This document shows, one piece after another, positions 27,157 to 35,162 of a stretch of DNA of 64,000 nt (position 1 is the stretch's first letter; each line of letters starts with the position of its first letter). The stretch is from an uncultured Granulosicoccaceae bacterium. GTDB taxonomy: Bacteria > Pseudomonadota > Gammaproteobacteria > Granulosicoccales > Granulosicoccaceae. The stretch covers positions 45,034-109,033 of the forward strand of contig CALLMF010000033.1 of assembly GCA_938006335.1 (NCBI GenBank), read 5' to 3'. Made by a program: the position numbers and the translations under genes. Below the pieces are notes generated by a model. It saw only the letters and a list, made by a program, of their open reading frames with translations. It was not told the origin of the DNA and did no database searches.

Positions 27157-28008
27157 ATGTTTCCACGCCCCATACAACAAGCAAGTCCGGGATTTCGAAC
27201 TGGCTACCAGCTGTTTCTGCCGATCGCGCTACTGATCTGGCTGTTGCCGCTGCTGGCGATCTTCATGACGTCGGTGCGCCCTGGTGGCGACATCACCGCA
27301 GGCAATGTCTTCGGCTGGCCCTCGCAGTGGCAGATTCTCGATAACTACGCGGCCGTGTTCCAGCAGTCCAAGGCGATGACCTACCTGTGGAATTCGGTGA
27401 AGATCACGATCCCGACGGTCATCATCGCGGTCAGCCTCTCGTGTCTGACGGGCTATGCACTATCCGCCTACCGCTTTCGCTGGGCTGTGCCGCTGTTCTT
27501 CCTGTTTGTCGCCGGCAACTTCGTACCCTTCCAGATCCTGATGGTGCCAGTACGCGACTTCTCGGTAAGAACCGGCCTCTACGACACCATTACCGGACTG
27601 GTGTTGTTTCACGCGGCATTCCAGACCGGTTTTTGTACGCTGTTCATGCGCAACTTCATGAAGGCGCTACCGTTCGAGCTGATCGAGTCCGCACGTATCG
27701 AAGGGGTCAGCGAGATCAAGATCTTCTGGCACATCGTCCTACCGCTGGTACGCCCGGCCATCGCGGCCCTTGCCGTGCTGATCTTCACCTTCATCTGGAA
27801 CGACTACTTCTGGGCAGTCGTGCTGATCAACGGTGATGACCTGTTACCGGTCACCGCAGGTGTACGCTCCCTGAACGGCCAGTTCGTCAATCAATGGCAT
27901 CTGGTATCGGCAGCGTCGCTACTCGCCGCCTTGCCACCGGTGCTGATGTTCTTCGCGATGCAAAAGCACTTTATTGCCGGGCTTACACTCGGTGCCTCGA
28001 AGGGCTGA
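27157..28008 (+). CDS. Sugar ABC transporter permease (MalG-like)
   Basis: 283 aa, six membrane segments. EAA motif ESARIEGVSEIKIFWHIVLP, and the ending KHFIAGLTLGASKG is the classic MalG/UgpE/LacG C-terminus. Second channel half of the galactoside importer. It follows its partner by 29 bp. A short inverted repeat lies after the stop, shared with the convergent YHS gene. Confidence 0.92.
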   Translation: MFPRPIQQASPGFRTGYQLFLPIALLIWLLPLLAIFMTSVRPGGDITAGNVFGWPSQWQILDNYAAVFQQSKAMTYLWNSVKITIPTVIIAVSLSCLTGYALSAYRFRWAVPLFFLFVAGNFVPFQILMVPVRDFSVRTGLYDTITGLVLFHAAFQTGFCTLFMRNFMKALPFELIESARIEGVSEIKIFWHIVLPLVRPAIAALAVLIFTFIWNDYFWAVVLINGDDLLPVTAGVRSLNGQFVNQWHLVSAASLLAALPPVLMFFAMQKHFIAGLTLGASKG

Positions 28009-28030
28009 GGCCCACACGAGATTACCTGCG

Positions 28031-28055
28031 CGCTGACCCATGCGATCTGTCAGCG
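28031..28055. terminator. Possible bidirectional terminator hairpin
   Basis: CGCTGAC (28031-28037) pairs with GTCAGCG (28049-28055) between two convergent genes, overlapping the stop of the YHS gene. No T-run on either side, so efficiency is doubtful. Confidence 0.35.
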
Positions 28056-28538
28056 TGATAGCTCAGCCCAGGCCGCATCCGCTTGTGCACGGTAGTCCGC
28101 CCACGCATCCCCGGCCTCCAGCCAGCGGACACGACCGCGTGGCGCATAAAACAGGAACAGTTCATCACCGAAGATCTCCCAGGTCTCACCATCGGTGCGG
28201 ACCAGGCCCTCGCCCAGTGACAGGGCGTTCGCACAGTGTCCGTTGTAGGCAGGCTTGAAGCGGTCCGGGTCTGCCGAGAATGTTGCCGCACTTTCTTCGC
28301 TGGCAAAATACCACTTGGCTCCCTGGTACTCGACCAGGAACCGCTTGGCGCCCTCGATGGCATTCGCTTGCGGATCACGCTCGATGTCGTGGTAGGCCAC
28401 CGTATCGTGGCCACCGATGGCCACACCGCCCAAACGCGACTTGGAGACGGGCGCTTCAGCCCATGCCGTGCCGGCGGCACTGAACAAGAGCGAAAAAATG
28501 ACGACTAGCGCAGGGAACGTGAAGTGACGCAGAAGCAT
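28050..28538 (-). CDS. Secreted YHS-domain protein
   Basis: 162 aa. Signal peptide (LVVIFSLLFSAAGTAWA) then a YHS-type domain: GGHDTVAYHD, GAKRFLVEYQGAKWYFAS.ES...F.ADP..F.PAYNGHCANALSLGE. Such periplasmic proteins are thought to bind a metal (copper or iron) through the conserved residues; a role in handling metal for the neighbouring molybdopterin enzyme is conceivable but unproven. ATG 28538 is chosen because it begins the signal peptide. It is 94 bp downstream of that enzyme on the same strand. Confidence 0.75.
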   Translation of the reverse strand: MLLRHFTFPALVVIFSLLFSAAGTAWAEAPVSKSRLGGVAIGGHDTVAYHDIERDPQANAIEGAKRFLVEYQGAKWYFASEESAATFSADPDRFKPAYNGHCANALSLGEGLVRTDGETWEIFGDELFLFYAPRGRVRWLEAGDAWADYRAQADAAWAELSR

Positions 28539-28632
28539 GTGCAGGTGCCGGCCTTGGAACTTCCGAGTTCGACGACAGCCTGGGCTGATGGTTCCCCAGC
28601 CACTTGTTTTGCGACAGGCGGTGCACACTTGA

Positions 28633-30774
28633 TCAGACCTTCATCGCACTCAGGGCGACGGCCGTATCGTGATACACCGCCCCGCCATTGGGCTGGCCGG
28701 CATCCGCACTGACGAGCGTATTGATGCCGAGCCCCCCGGCAAAGTCCGCGTTGTACCACAGGCCCTCGACCACCACCGTGCCGGTCCGCATGTCACTGTC
28801 GGCACGCACACGCAGACTTACCTCACCCAGCGCGTTGGACAAGGTGCCGAACTCACCGTCACGCACTCCACAGGCCGCGATGTCATCAGGATGGACGCGG
28901 GCATGCGGCTCGCCCTCCATGCGGCGGGCACTGGCCGTCTCGGCAAAACTCGTGTTGAGAAATTGCCGGGCGGGAGCTGCGACCAGACGCAAGGGGTATT
29001 GCTCACTCGCGACATCAATCACCTCCCAGTGATCAGGCAAGGCCGGCATACCGTCCGCGTTCGGCCCGATAGACGCCCAATCCGGCGCAAATCGAAAACG
29101 CTCAGCCGGTGCGGTGCTGACTTCACGCTTACCATCGGACAATTCCACAGCCGGGCGCCCGAAGCCATCCAGGAAGTTGGACGTCTCGAAAGCGGGTGCA
29201 AGATCGATACTTCCACCGTCATCCAGCAAGGTCTGACGGCTGGGTAGTCCCGAGGCGTGCAGCGTGGCATCTACCAACTCCGCATCGGTCATGTTGAAGC
29301 CCGCATGCTCAAGCCCCAGGCGATTGGCCAACTCCCGCAGCAAGTCATGATTGCTGATGGTGTCTCCGGGTGGCGTCAGATGCCGCTCACTCACTTGCAA
29401 TTGCGTGTGCCCACTCGCGGTATAGAGGTCGCCATGTTCGAGAAACATGGTGGCGGGTAGCACCACATCGGCGAGCGCTGCGGTCTCGGTGAAAAACTGC
29501 TCGTGCACCACGGCAAAGAGATCTGCACGCTGCAGGCCCTCCAGCACACGCCGACTCTCCGGGGCGACAACAACGGGATTGGTGTTCTGCACCAGTAGTG
29601 CATGCACGGGTGGACCGCCTTGTAACTCGGACGCGCTCCCGCACAACACCCGCCCGATGCGAGATTGATCAAACGTGCGCCGCGGCGCCTTGTCATCCGG
29701 CAGATCCAGACCCTTTATGAGAGTCACATCCAGGGAGTAGATCGCACCATTGGCATACAGCGCACCACCGCCCTGCGCCTGCCATGCACCCGTGACCGCA
29801 GGCAGACAGGAGGCAGCGTGCATGTTCACCGCACCGTTGCGCGAGCGCGCAAATCCATAGCCCAGACGCAGAAAGCTCTGTTGCGTGCTGCCGTACCACG
29901 CGGCAAAGGTCTCTATATCAGCGACAGGAATTCCCGTGATATCCGAAGCCCAGGCAGGCCCGCGGGCCTGCAGGTGCGCCTCCAGGGCATCGGCACCCGA
30001 TGTGTACTGCGCCATGTACTCACGATCAGCAAGCCCGTCCCTGAACAACACGTGCATGACTGCACACGCGAGAGCCCCATCGGTGCCTGGACGTGGCATC
30101 AGATGCAAGTCCGCCTTTTCCGCAGTGCGCGTCCGATAGGCATCGACTACAACAAGCCGGGCCTTGCGCTCGCGCCGTGCCTCAGCGATGTAGTGCATCA
30201 CGTTGACCTGCGTGTTGACCGGGTTACCCCCCCAGACCACAACCAGATCAGACTCGCGCATCAAACGTACATCGCTCCCTCTGCGCGAGCCGGCGCCTGC
30301 GGCCCAGCCCGCATCCGGCAAGGTGGTGCAATACGTCGAATGCTGCAACGACGTAGCCATCGCATGACGGAAACGATCCAACCCATCGCGATGCACCAGA
30401 CCCATCGTGCCCGCGAAATGAAATGGCCATATCGACTCACTGCCGTGCGTGTCCGCGACGTGACGAAGCCGATCTGCCACATGATCAATAGCTGCGCCCA
30501 GCGGTACTTCTTCAAAGGCATCACGCGACGCTATGGACTTGGCCACACCCGGCTTGCGCACCAGAGCCTTCAACAAGCGATCGGGGTGATGGATGCGCTC
30601 GGCGTAGCGCGACACCTTGGCGCATATCACTCCGCGGGTATAGGTGTGATCCTTGGCACCGCGGACACGACCCACGCGTTGGCCATCGTCGAGCTCGACC
30701 TCCAGCGCGCACACGCTCGGACAATCGTGAGGGCAGACCGCCCGTACTGTCGTTACGTTTTGCTTGGGGGGCAT
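28633..30774 (-). CDS. Molybdopterin-dependent oxidoreductase (DMSO reductase superfamily)
   Basis: 713 aa. N-terminal 4Fe-4S motif Cys14-x3-Cys18-x3-Cys22-x28-Cys51 (VCPHDCPSVC...GVICAK), then Mo-bisPGD domains (WPFHFAGTMG, DLVVVWGGNPVNTQVN, VVVDAYRTRTAEKADLHLMPRPGTDGALA) and a C-terminal dinucleotide-binding domain (RLVAAPARQFLNTSF, ARVHPDDIAACGVRDGE). No Tat signal is visible, so cytoplasmic. The substrate is unknown; no dedicated electron-transfer subunit is adjacent. The ATG at 30774 lies inside the stump of a DUF1330 gene, suggesting that a deletion joined it to the ligA-like gene upstream. Confidence 0.87.
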   Translation of the reverse strand: MPPKQNVTTVRAVCPHDCPSVCALEVELDDGQRVGRVRGAKDHTYTRGVICAKVSRYAERIHHPDRLLKALVRKPGVAKSIASRDAFEEVPLGAAIDHVADRLRHVADTHGSESIWPFHFAGTMGLVHRDGLDRFRHAMATSLQHSTYCTTLPDAGWAAGAGSRRGSDVRLMRESDLVVVWGGNPVNTQVNVMHYIAEARRERKARLVVVDAYRTRTAEKADLHLMPRPGTDGALACAVMHVLFRDGLADREYMAQYTSGADALEAHLQARGPAWASDITGIPVADIETFAAWYGSTQQSFLRLGYGFARSRNGAVNMHAASCLPAVTGAWQAQGGGALYANGAIYSLDVTLIKGLDLPDDKAPRRTFDQSRIGRVLCGSASELQGGPPVHALLVQNTNPVVVAPESRRVLEGLQRADLFAVVHEQFFTETAALADVVLPATMFLEHGDLYTASGHTQLQVSERHLTPPGDTISNHDLLRELANRLGLEHAGFNMTDAELVDATLHASGLPSRQTLLDDGGSIDLAPAFETSNFLDGFGRPAVELSDGKREVSTAPAERFRFAPDWASIGPNADGMPALPDHWEVIDVASEQYPLRLVAAPARQFLNTSFAETASARRMEGEPHARVHPDDIAACGVRDGEFGTLSNALGEVSLRVRADSDMRTGTVVVEGLWYNADFAGGLGINTLVSADAGQPNGGAVYHDTAVALSAMKV

Positions 30775-30860
30775 GTCGATGCCGCACCTGCCGCGAGGTA
30801 GTCGGGGTAGCTGTCGGGATCGGTCACGGTGATACGTGCGATCCAGTAGGCCTTTGGCAT
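30753..30860 (-). pseudogene. Truncated DUF1330 gene stump
   Basis: A 35-codon frame beginning MPKAYWIARITVTDPDSY, the standard N-terminus of DUF1330 proteins (about 95 aa when complete). Similarity stops after about 25 codons, where the sequence runs into the start of the molybdopterin enzyme; the frame ends at a stop inside that gene. Its ATG overlaps the stop of the ligA-like gene by one base (TAATG), so it was once coupled to it. Most likely the remainder was deleted. Confidence 0.65.
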
Positions 30861-31249
30861 TACCCCTCCCACTCCGACTTGTATCGATTACCCTCGATCG
30901 GCCGCCCGCCATCCATCATCATCGCCCGGTACTTCTCGGACCCCATACCTGTCATCAATCCCGCGAGCTCCTGAAAATTGATCCCGTGGAAAGCGGCCAG
31001 CTTGGACGTGTAATAGATGTTGCCACCGAGCTCGAGCAGCAGTGTCCACTGCTGGTTCAAGGCAGCGTCTCGCTGCTCTGGTGTCATGGGAAAGCGATCG
31101 ATGTAGGCATGTGGATCAGCGGCAAACTGATCACGATTTTCCTCCAGCCGCAAACTGATACAGAACTGATTCAGGTGATAGCCACGGGCCGCCTGCTGGC
31201 TGTCGAATACAATGGTGCCTGGGATATCGTCGTAGTTTTCAATGCTCAT
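30860..31249 (-). CDS. LigA-like protein (protocatechuate 4,5-dioxygenase alpha-subunit family), orphan
   Basis: 129 aa. Matches the extradiol dioxygenase alpha subunit (LigA fold): GTIVFDSQQAARGYHLNQFCISL, RDQFAADPHAYIDRFPMTPEQRDAAL, LGGNIYYTSKLAAFHG and the ending GGRPIEGNR. LigA normally caps the active site of a catalytic beta subunit (LigB), but no ligB-like gene is in the window. It may be a stand-alone homologue or a leftover from a deleted cluster; the adjacent DUF1330 stump and acetyltransferase remnant favour decay. ATG 31249 chosen; no clear ribosome-binding site. Confidence 0.75.
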   Translation of the reverse strand: MSIENYDDIPGTIVFDSQQAARGYHLNQFCISLRLEENRDQFAADPHAYIDRFPMTPEQRDAALNQQWTLLLELGGNIYYTSKLAAFHGINFQELAGLMTGMGSEKYRAMMMDGGRPIEGNRYKSEWEG

Positions 31250-31874
31250 CTGGTGGTCTGTGGTCAGGTGGCCGGCGGGCAGAACCATAGTGCCAGATCA
31301 CACTGATGGTCGAGGCAAGAACACGGGCCGCTGAACATGCCCGCGCGCTTGCTCATGACCTCCACGCGCACCCTCCGTCCCGCCCACCCTGTCCCGCCCA
31401 CCCTGTCCAACGCAGCCGTCCGACGCAGCTGTCCGGGAGCGGTGTGACCGGCAACCCCACATCAATACAGCCACCTCCGACGATCCGGGCACAAGCCCAG
31501 CGTTCGACGATGCCTGCTGGCCCGAGGAGCTCACAGCACAGGAAGAGTACAACGAGTACTAGATTGCGGAACTCGATGGCCGCGTCATCGGCGCGATGCG
31601 CATCATCGACCCAAAGCTGCAAGGCACACACCACCCAGGGATAGATCGAGGCGAACTTGCGCGCCCGCAGGCGTCCCACCCTCACGTAGATCGCTCGGAG
31701 CCTCGACAACGAATTCATGACTACACGATTTTTGGTGATATCGTGAAGCAATGGTACAGAGCGCTTGCACGCTTTCTTCGCATCCTGAAACCCCTTTCGT
31801 CGTTGAGGCATATCCATGCGAATGAAATTCTTCACCGCTGTACCCGTTGCGCGTACCAGGATCACCACCTACGT
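31250..31874. other. Gene-poor stretch between ligA-like gene and rpiR-like gene
   Basis: No intact gene. It holds a 14-bp tandem repeat gtcccgcccaccct (31377-31390 and 31391-31404, with a partial third unit), an acetyltransferase remnant (about 31461-31690), and an inverted repeat CACGAT (31724-31729) / ATCGTG (31740-31745) that could serve the RpiR-type gene downstream. Confidence 0.5.
31461..31690 (+). pseudogene. GNAT acetyltransferase remnant
   Basis: One frame reads AFDDACWPEELTAQEEYNEY, then a TAG stop at 31560-31562, then IAELDGRVIGAMRIIDPKLQ. Joined, this resembles the N-terminal part of a GNAT acetyltransferase, in which a Trp is common where the TAG stands (TGG to TAG). After about 31640 the similarity fades; a neighbouring frame gives a short NLRA that may be a shifted continuation. 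No start codon and no acetyl-CoA loop are present. Confidence 0.4.
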
Positions 31875-32741
31875 ATGGAGATGAACACGACCAGCCCACA
31901 GGCGGTCGCCGCGCGTATTCGCATGGCGATGCCAAAGCTGACGCCCACCGAGGCCCGCGTTGTCGAGGTCATGACCTCCATGACCGACATGGACGAATCA
32001 ACTTCACTCCGAGACGTGGCCAACGATGCCGACGTCTCTGACGCGATGGTCGTGAAGATCGCCAAGAAGCTCGGCTTTTTGGGGTTTCGTGACATCCGCG
32101 CAGGGCTCGTCAGCTACAACCGTTCCGACTCGGCCGCGCTGTTTCACGAGCTATCGCCCGACGACGATACCGGACAGATCATCGAGAAGGTGTTTCGTAC
32201 ATCGGTGCAGGCACTGGAAGAGACGATGGCGATCATCAATGTCGATACCTTCGAGCGGGCTGCTGACTTGCTGGCCAATGCCCGGCATCGCGACTTCTAC
32301 GGCATCGGCGGTTCAGCGCAGATCGCACGGGATGTCGCGCACAAATTCCTGCGCATAGGCCTGCGCGTCAACGCGCACGACGACGTGCACATGATGCTGA
32401 TCTCTGCATCCTTGCTCGGACCCGATGATGTCGTGCTCGCGTTCTCGCATTCCGGGAGCACCAGTGCGGTTACCGAACCTGTCGAACTGGCGCGTCGCAA
32501 CGGCGCGCGCACCATCGCGATCACCAACTACGAGGACTCCCCGCTGGCCATTGCCGCCGACATCGCCTTGTGCGCGACCGCACGCGGATCTGCCCTGCTG
32601 AGTGAGAACGCCGCGGCACGCATCGCCCAGCTGAATATCCTTGACGCGCTGTTTGTCGCCGTTACCAACCATGACGTCGAGGCAGCACGGGCCAGTCTGG
32701 ATCGCACCATGGAAGCTATCAGCGGCAAGCGCGTGCAATGA
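31875..32741 (+). CDS. MurR/RpiR-family transcriptional regulator
   Basis: 288 aa. N-terminal HTH_6 domain (about 10-85: LTPTEARVVEVM..., DVANDADVSDAMVVKIAKKLGFLGFRDIRAGL) and a C-terminal SIS sugar-phosphate-binding domain (about 120-250: FYGIGGSAQIARDVAHKFLRIG, AFSHSGSTSAVTEPVELARRNGARTIAITN). It should respond to a phosphorylated sugar and control the two genes downstream, to which it is tightly linked: the next start overlaps its stop by four bases. The start is uncertain between ATG 31875 and 31881; the frame stays open far upstream into the acetyltransferase remnant. Confidence 0.88.
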   Translation: MEMNTTSPQAVAARIRMAMPKLTPTEARVVEVMTSMTDMDESTSLRDVANDADVSDAMVVKIAKKLGFLGFRDIRAGLVSYNRSDSAALFHELSPDDDTGQIIEKVFRTSVQALEETMAIINVDTFERAADLLANARHRDFYGIGGSAQIARDVAHKFLRIGLRVNAHDDVHMMLISASLLGPDDVVLAFSHSGSTSAVTEPVELARRNGARTIAITNYEDSPLAIAADIALCATARGSALLSENAAARIAQLNILDALFVAVTNHDVEAARASLDRTMEAISGKRVQ

Positions 32742-33625
32742 GCGCATCCGGCGACACCGCTGCCGTCCTGCTCGTGATCGGCAGCCTTCATCACGATCTG
32801 ATGATTGATGCACCGCATCTGCCACGCCAGGGAGAGACGGTGACAGGCTCGCTGTGGTACACGAAGTTCGGAGGCAAGGGCGGTAATCAGGCGGTGGCAG
32901 CCGCTGGCAGTGGATGTTCCGTTCGCATGCTCGGCGCCATCGGCGACGATGACTTCGCCGTGCCGCTTCGCCACGCACTGGACGACGCAAACATCGACGC
33001 CCGGTGGGTCGCATCCCTGCCCGGTCACCCTAGCGGGATGAGTGTTGCCATCTCCGATGCCGGCGGTGACTACGGTGCGGTCATTGTCTCCGGTGCCAAT
33101 CTCGCTATTGATACGCTACAACTCAATGACGATGCACTGTGGCAGGGTGTCGACATGCTGCTGTTGCAAAACGAGGTTGATGCACAACTCAATCGCACAG
33201 CCGCCGCGCAAGCACGGCGACGCGGCATCCGCGTCTGCCTGAACGCAGCGCCCGCTCGCGAGCATGATCCCGAACTCGCGGCAAACACTGACATCCTTGT
33301 GGTCAACGCACTGGAAGCCGAAGCACTATGTGATCACGAGGTGACCGAGCGGGAGAGTGGCATGAAAGCCGCATCGATACTCGGTCACATACACCACACC
33401 GTCATCGTCACCCTCGGTGGAGACGGTGTCGCAGTCGTTGATCAACGCAAGCCCGCGTGGCATCTGCCTGCAGTGCCCATCAACGTCAGCAGTACTCACG
33501 GCGCCGGAGACATGTTTACCGGCGTGCTGTGCGCAGAGCTCCTCGCTGGCGCGACCATCAAGTCCGCAGTGACACGCGCCAACGACACCGCCGCACGGCA
33601 TGTCTCCGGTACACACAACGTCTGA
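32738..33625 (+). CDS. PfkB/ribokinase-family carbohydrate kinase
   Basis: 295 aa. Glycine-rich substrate motif KFGGKGGNQAVAAAG near residue 43 and the catalytic anion-hole STHGAGDMFTG near residue 252 (GAGD, Asp as base) place it in the ribokinase family. It phosphorylates a sugar or sugar derivative with ATP. Overlaps the RpiR gene (ATGA) and is followed 49 bp later by a TIM-barrel isomerase, together a compact catabolic cassette of unidentified substrate. Confidence 0.9.
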   Translation: MSASGDTAAVLLVIGSLHHDLMIDAPHLPRQGETVTGSLWYTKFGGKGGNQAVAAAGSGCSVRMLGAIGDDDFAVPLRHALDDANIDARWVASLPGHPSGMSVAISDAGGDYGAVIVSGANLAIDTLQLNDDALWQGVDMLLLQNEVDAQLNRTAAAQARRRGIRVCLNAAPAREHDPELAANTDILVVNALEAEALCDHEVTERESGMKAASILGHIHHTVIVTLGGDGVAVVDQRKPAWHLPAVPINVSSTHGAGDMFTGVLCAELLAGATIKSAVTRANDTAARHVSGTHNV

Positions 33626-33674
33626 TGGCTGTCATCCCACTCTGTTCACTGACGTCTACCCTACAAGAGACCGC

Positions 33675-34661
33675 ATGACTACCGAAAACCCGTCATATGC
33701 TGCTCGGCTCAATGCGTTCAAGATCGGTGCGGATGCATACTGGCCCGGCAAGAACCGCATCACCGTCACCGATCTGATCACTCGCGCCGCGACAGTGCCG
33801 GGACTCGATGCAGCAGACTTCAACTACCCCGATCATTTCGAGGACGACACTCCGAAGGAGCTCGGCGCTCATCTCGACGACATTGGCGTACGCCTTAACG
33901 GACTCGCCATGCGTTACTACACCAACCCAGGCTTCAAGCTCGGCGCGTTCACCAACCCCGAGCCCAAGATCCGCCGTGACGCGATAGACCTGACCAAACG
34001 CGGTATCGACGCAGTTGCAGAGATGGGCGGCTCGTTGATGACCCTGTGGCTGGGCCAGGACGGATTCGACTACTCGTTCCAGGCCAACTACTCGAGGCTG
34101 TGGGACGAGACCATCGACGCGCTGGCAGAAGTCTGCGATCACAACCGTGCTGTTGACATCTCGCTGGAATACAAGCCAAACGAGCCACGCTCGTATTCAC
34201 TCATGCCGGATGTCGGTGCCAATCTGCTCGCGCTGAAGGAGCTGGGCCGAGACAACACGGGCGTGACACTCGACTTCGCGCACGTGCTGTACGCCGACGA
34301 GATGCCTGCCCACGCGGCCGCGATGATTGACCGCTACTCGCGCTTGCTCGGCGTTCACTTGAACGATGGCTATGGCAAGCGTGACGACGGACTGATGATC
34401 GGCAGTGTGCACCCGGTTCAGACCGTCGAGCTGTTCGTCGAACTCGCGCGCATCGGATACGACAGCACGATCTACTTTGATACCTTTCCGGACTTGTCGG
34501 GACTCGACCCTTGCGAAGAAACCCGTACCAACATCGAGACCGTCGAGAAGCTACGCGCCACCGCCACGCGACTGCTGCAACGACCCGATCTTGTAGACGC
34601 GGTTGCCCGGCAGGATGCGCCGATCGCTCAGCGCATCGTGCACGGGGAGCTGTACGCGTGA
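33675..34661 (+). CDS. Xylose isomerase-like TIM-barrel sugar (phosphate) isomerase/epimerase
   Basis: 328 aa. AP-endonuclease-2-type barrel with plausible metal ligands at the strand ends: Glu in SLEYKPNEP, Asp/His in TLDFAHVLYADEM, His/Asp in LGVHLNDGYGKRDD, and a late YFDTFP. These enzymes interconvert ketoses and aldoses or epimerise them. With the RpiR regulator and PfkB kinase it forms a likely isomerise-and-phosphorylate route, but no dedicated transporter is adjacent. ATG 33675 (MTTENPSYAARLNAF) is chosen over an earlier frame opening that overlaps the kinase end. Confidence 0.85.
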   Translation: MTTENPSYAARLNAFKIGADAYWPGKNRITVTDLITRAATVPGLDAADFNYPDHFEDDTPKELGAHLDDIGVRLNGLAMRYYTNPGFKLGAFTNPEPKIRRDAIDLTKRGIDAVAEMGGSLMTLWLGQDGFDYSFQANYSRLWDETIDALAEVCDHNRAVDISLEYKPNEPRSYSLMPDVGANLLALKELGRDNTGVTLDFAHVLYADEMPAHAAAMIDRYSRLLGVHLNDGYGKRDDGLMIGSVHPVQTVELFVELARIGYDSTIYFDTFPDLSGLDPCEETRTNIETVEKLRATATRLLQRPDLVDAVARQDAPIAQRIVHGELYA

Positions 34662-35162
34662 TTACGCCCTACAGCGAGCTACGCACAGTCCAATGTCCAA
34701 TGCCACTGACTTCGGATACAGCGTAACAAGTGATGAGTTCATTACTCACCACATCTGTAGATCCCGACGATTGCTGAACGTTTACACAATGTAAATTCAA
34801 TGGCGCCCTTGCAGCTCACCGACAGAAGTGAGAGCTGAGTCGCTGCAAGTGACGGACAGACGGCCGCTAGCGAGTTTCAAGGGTTGGCGAACTTCCCATT
34901 CAGTTTTTACACCCTGACTGTCGCGTCACGAGCCGCGCCATTCAAGCCAAGATCTGTCACGGTTTTTCGCCATGGTTCCCACTGGACCGTACGCTTCACA
35001 GTTGTTCACGTACGGATGATTCCAGTTGGGGCGGTTCCTGCAAGCACCCCCACAAGGCAGTGAATCTCAGCCGAAGGTAAAGCGTTGAAGAGCTTCTTCG
35101 CCACCACATCTGTAGCGTTTGCACTGTCCTTAACATTTAATCGATTGAGGATTTTTTAACCC
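34662..35162. other. 501-bp intergenic region before the repeat lipoprotein
   Basis: No gene recognised. It contains an inverted repeat CCGTACG (34987-34993) / CGTACGG (35009-35015), a 14-bp direct repeat CACCACATCTGTAG at 34747-34760 and 35102-35115, and an AT-rich final 60 bp with GAGG about 12 bases before the ATG at 35163. A long regulated leader for the lipoprotein gene is plausible. Confidence 0.45.
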
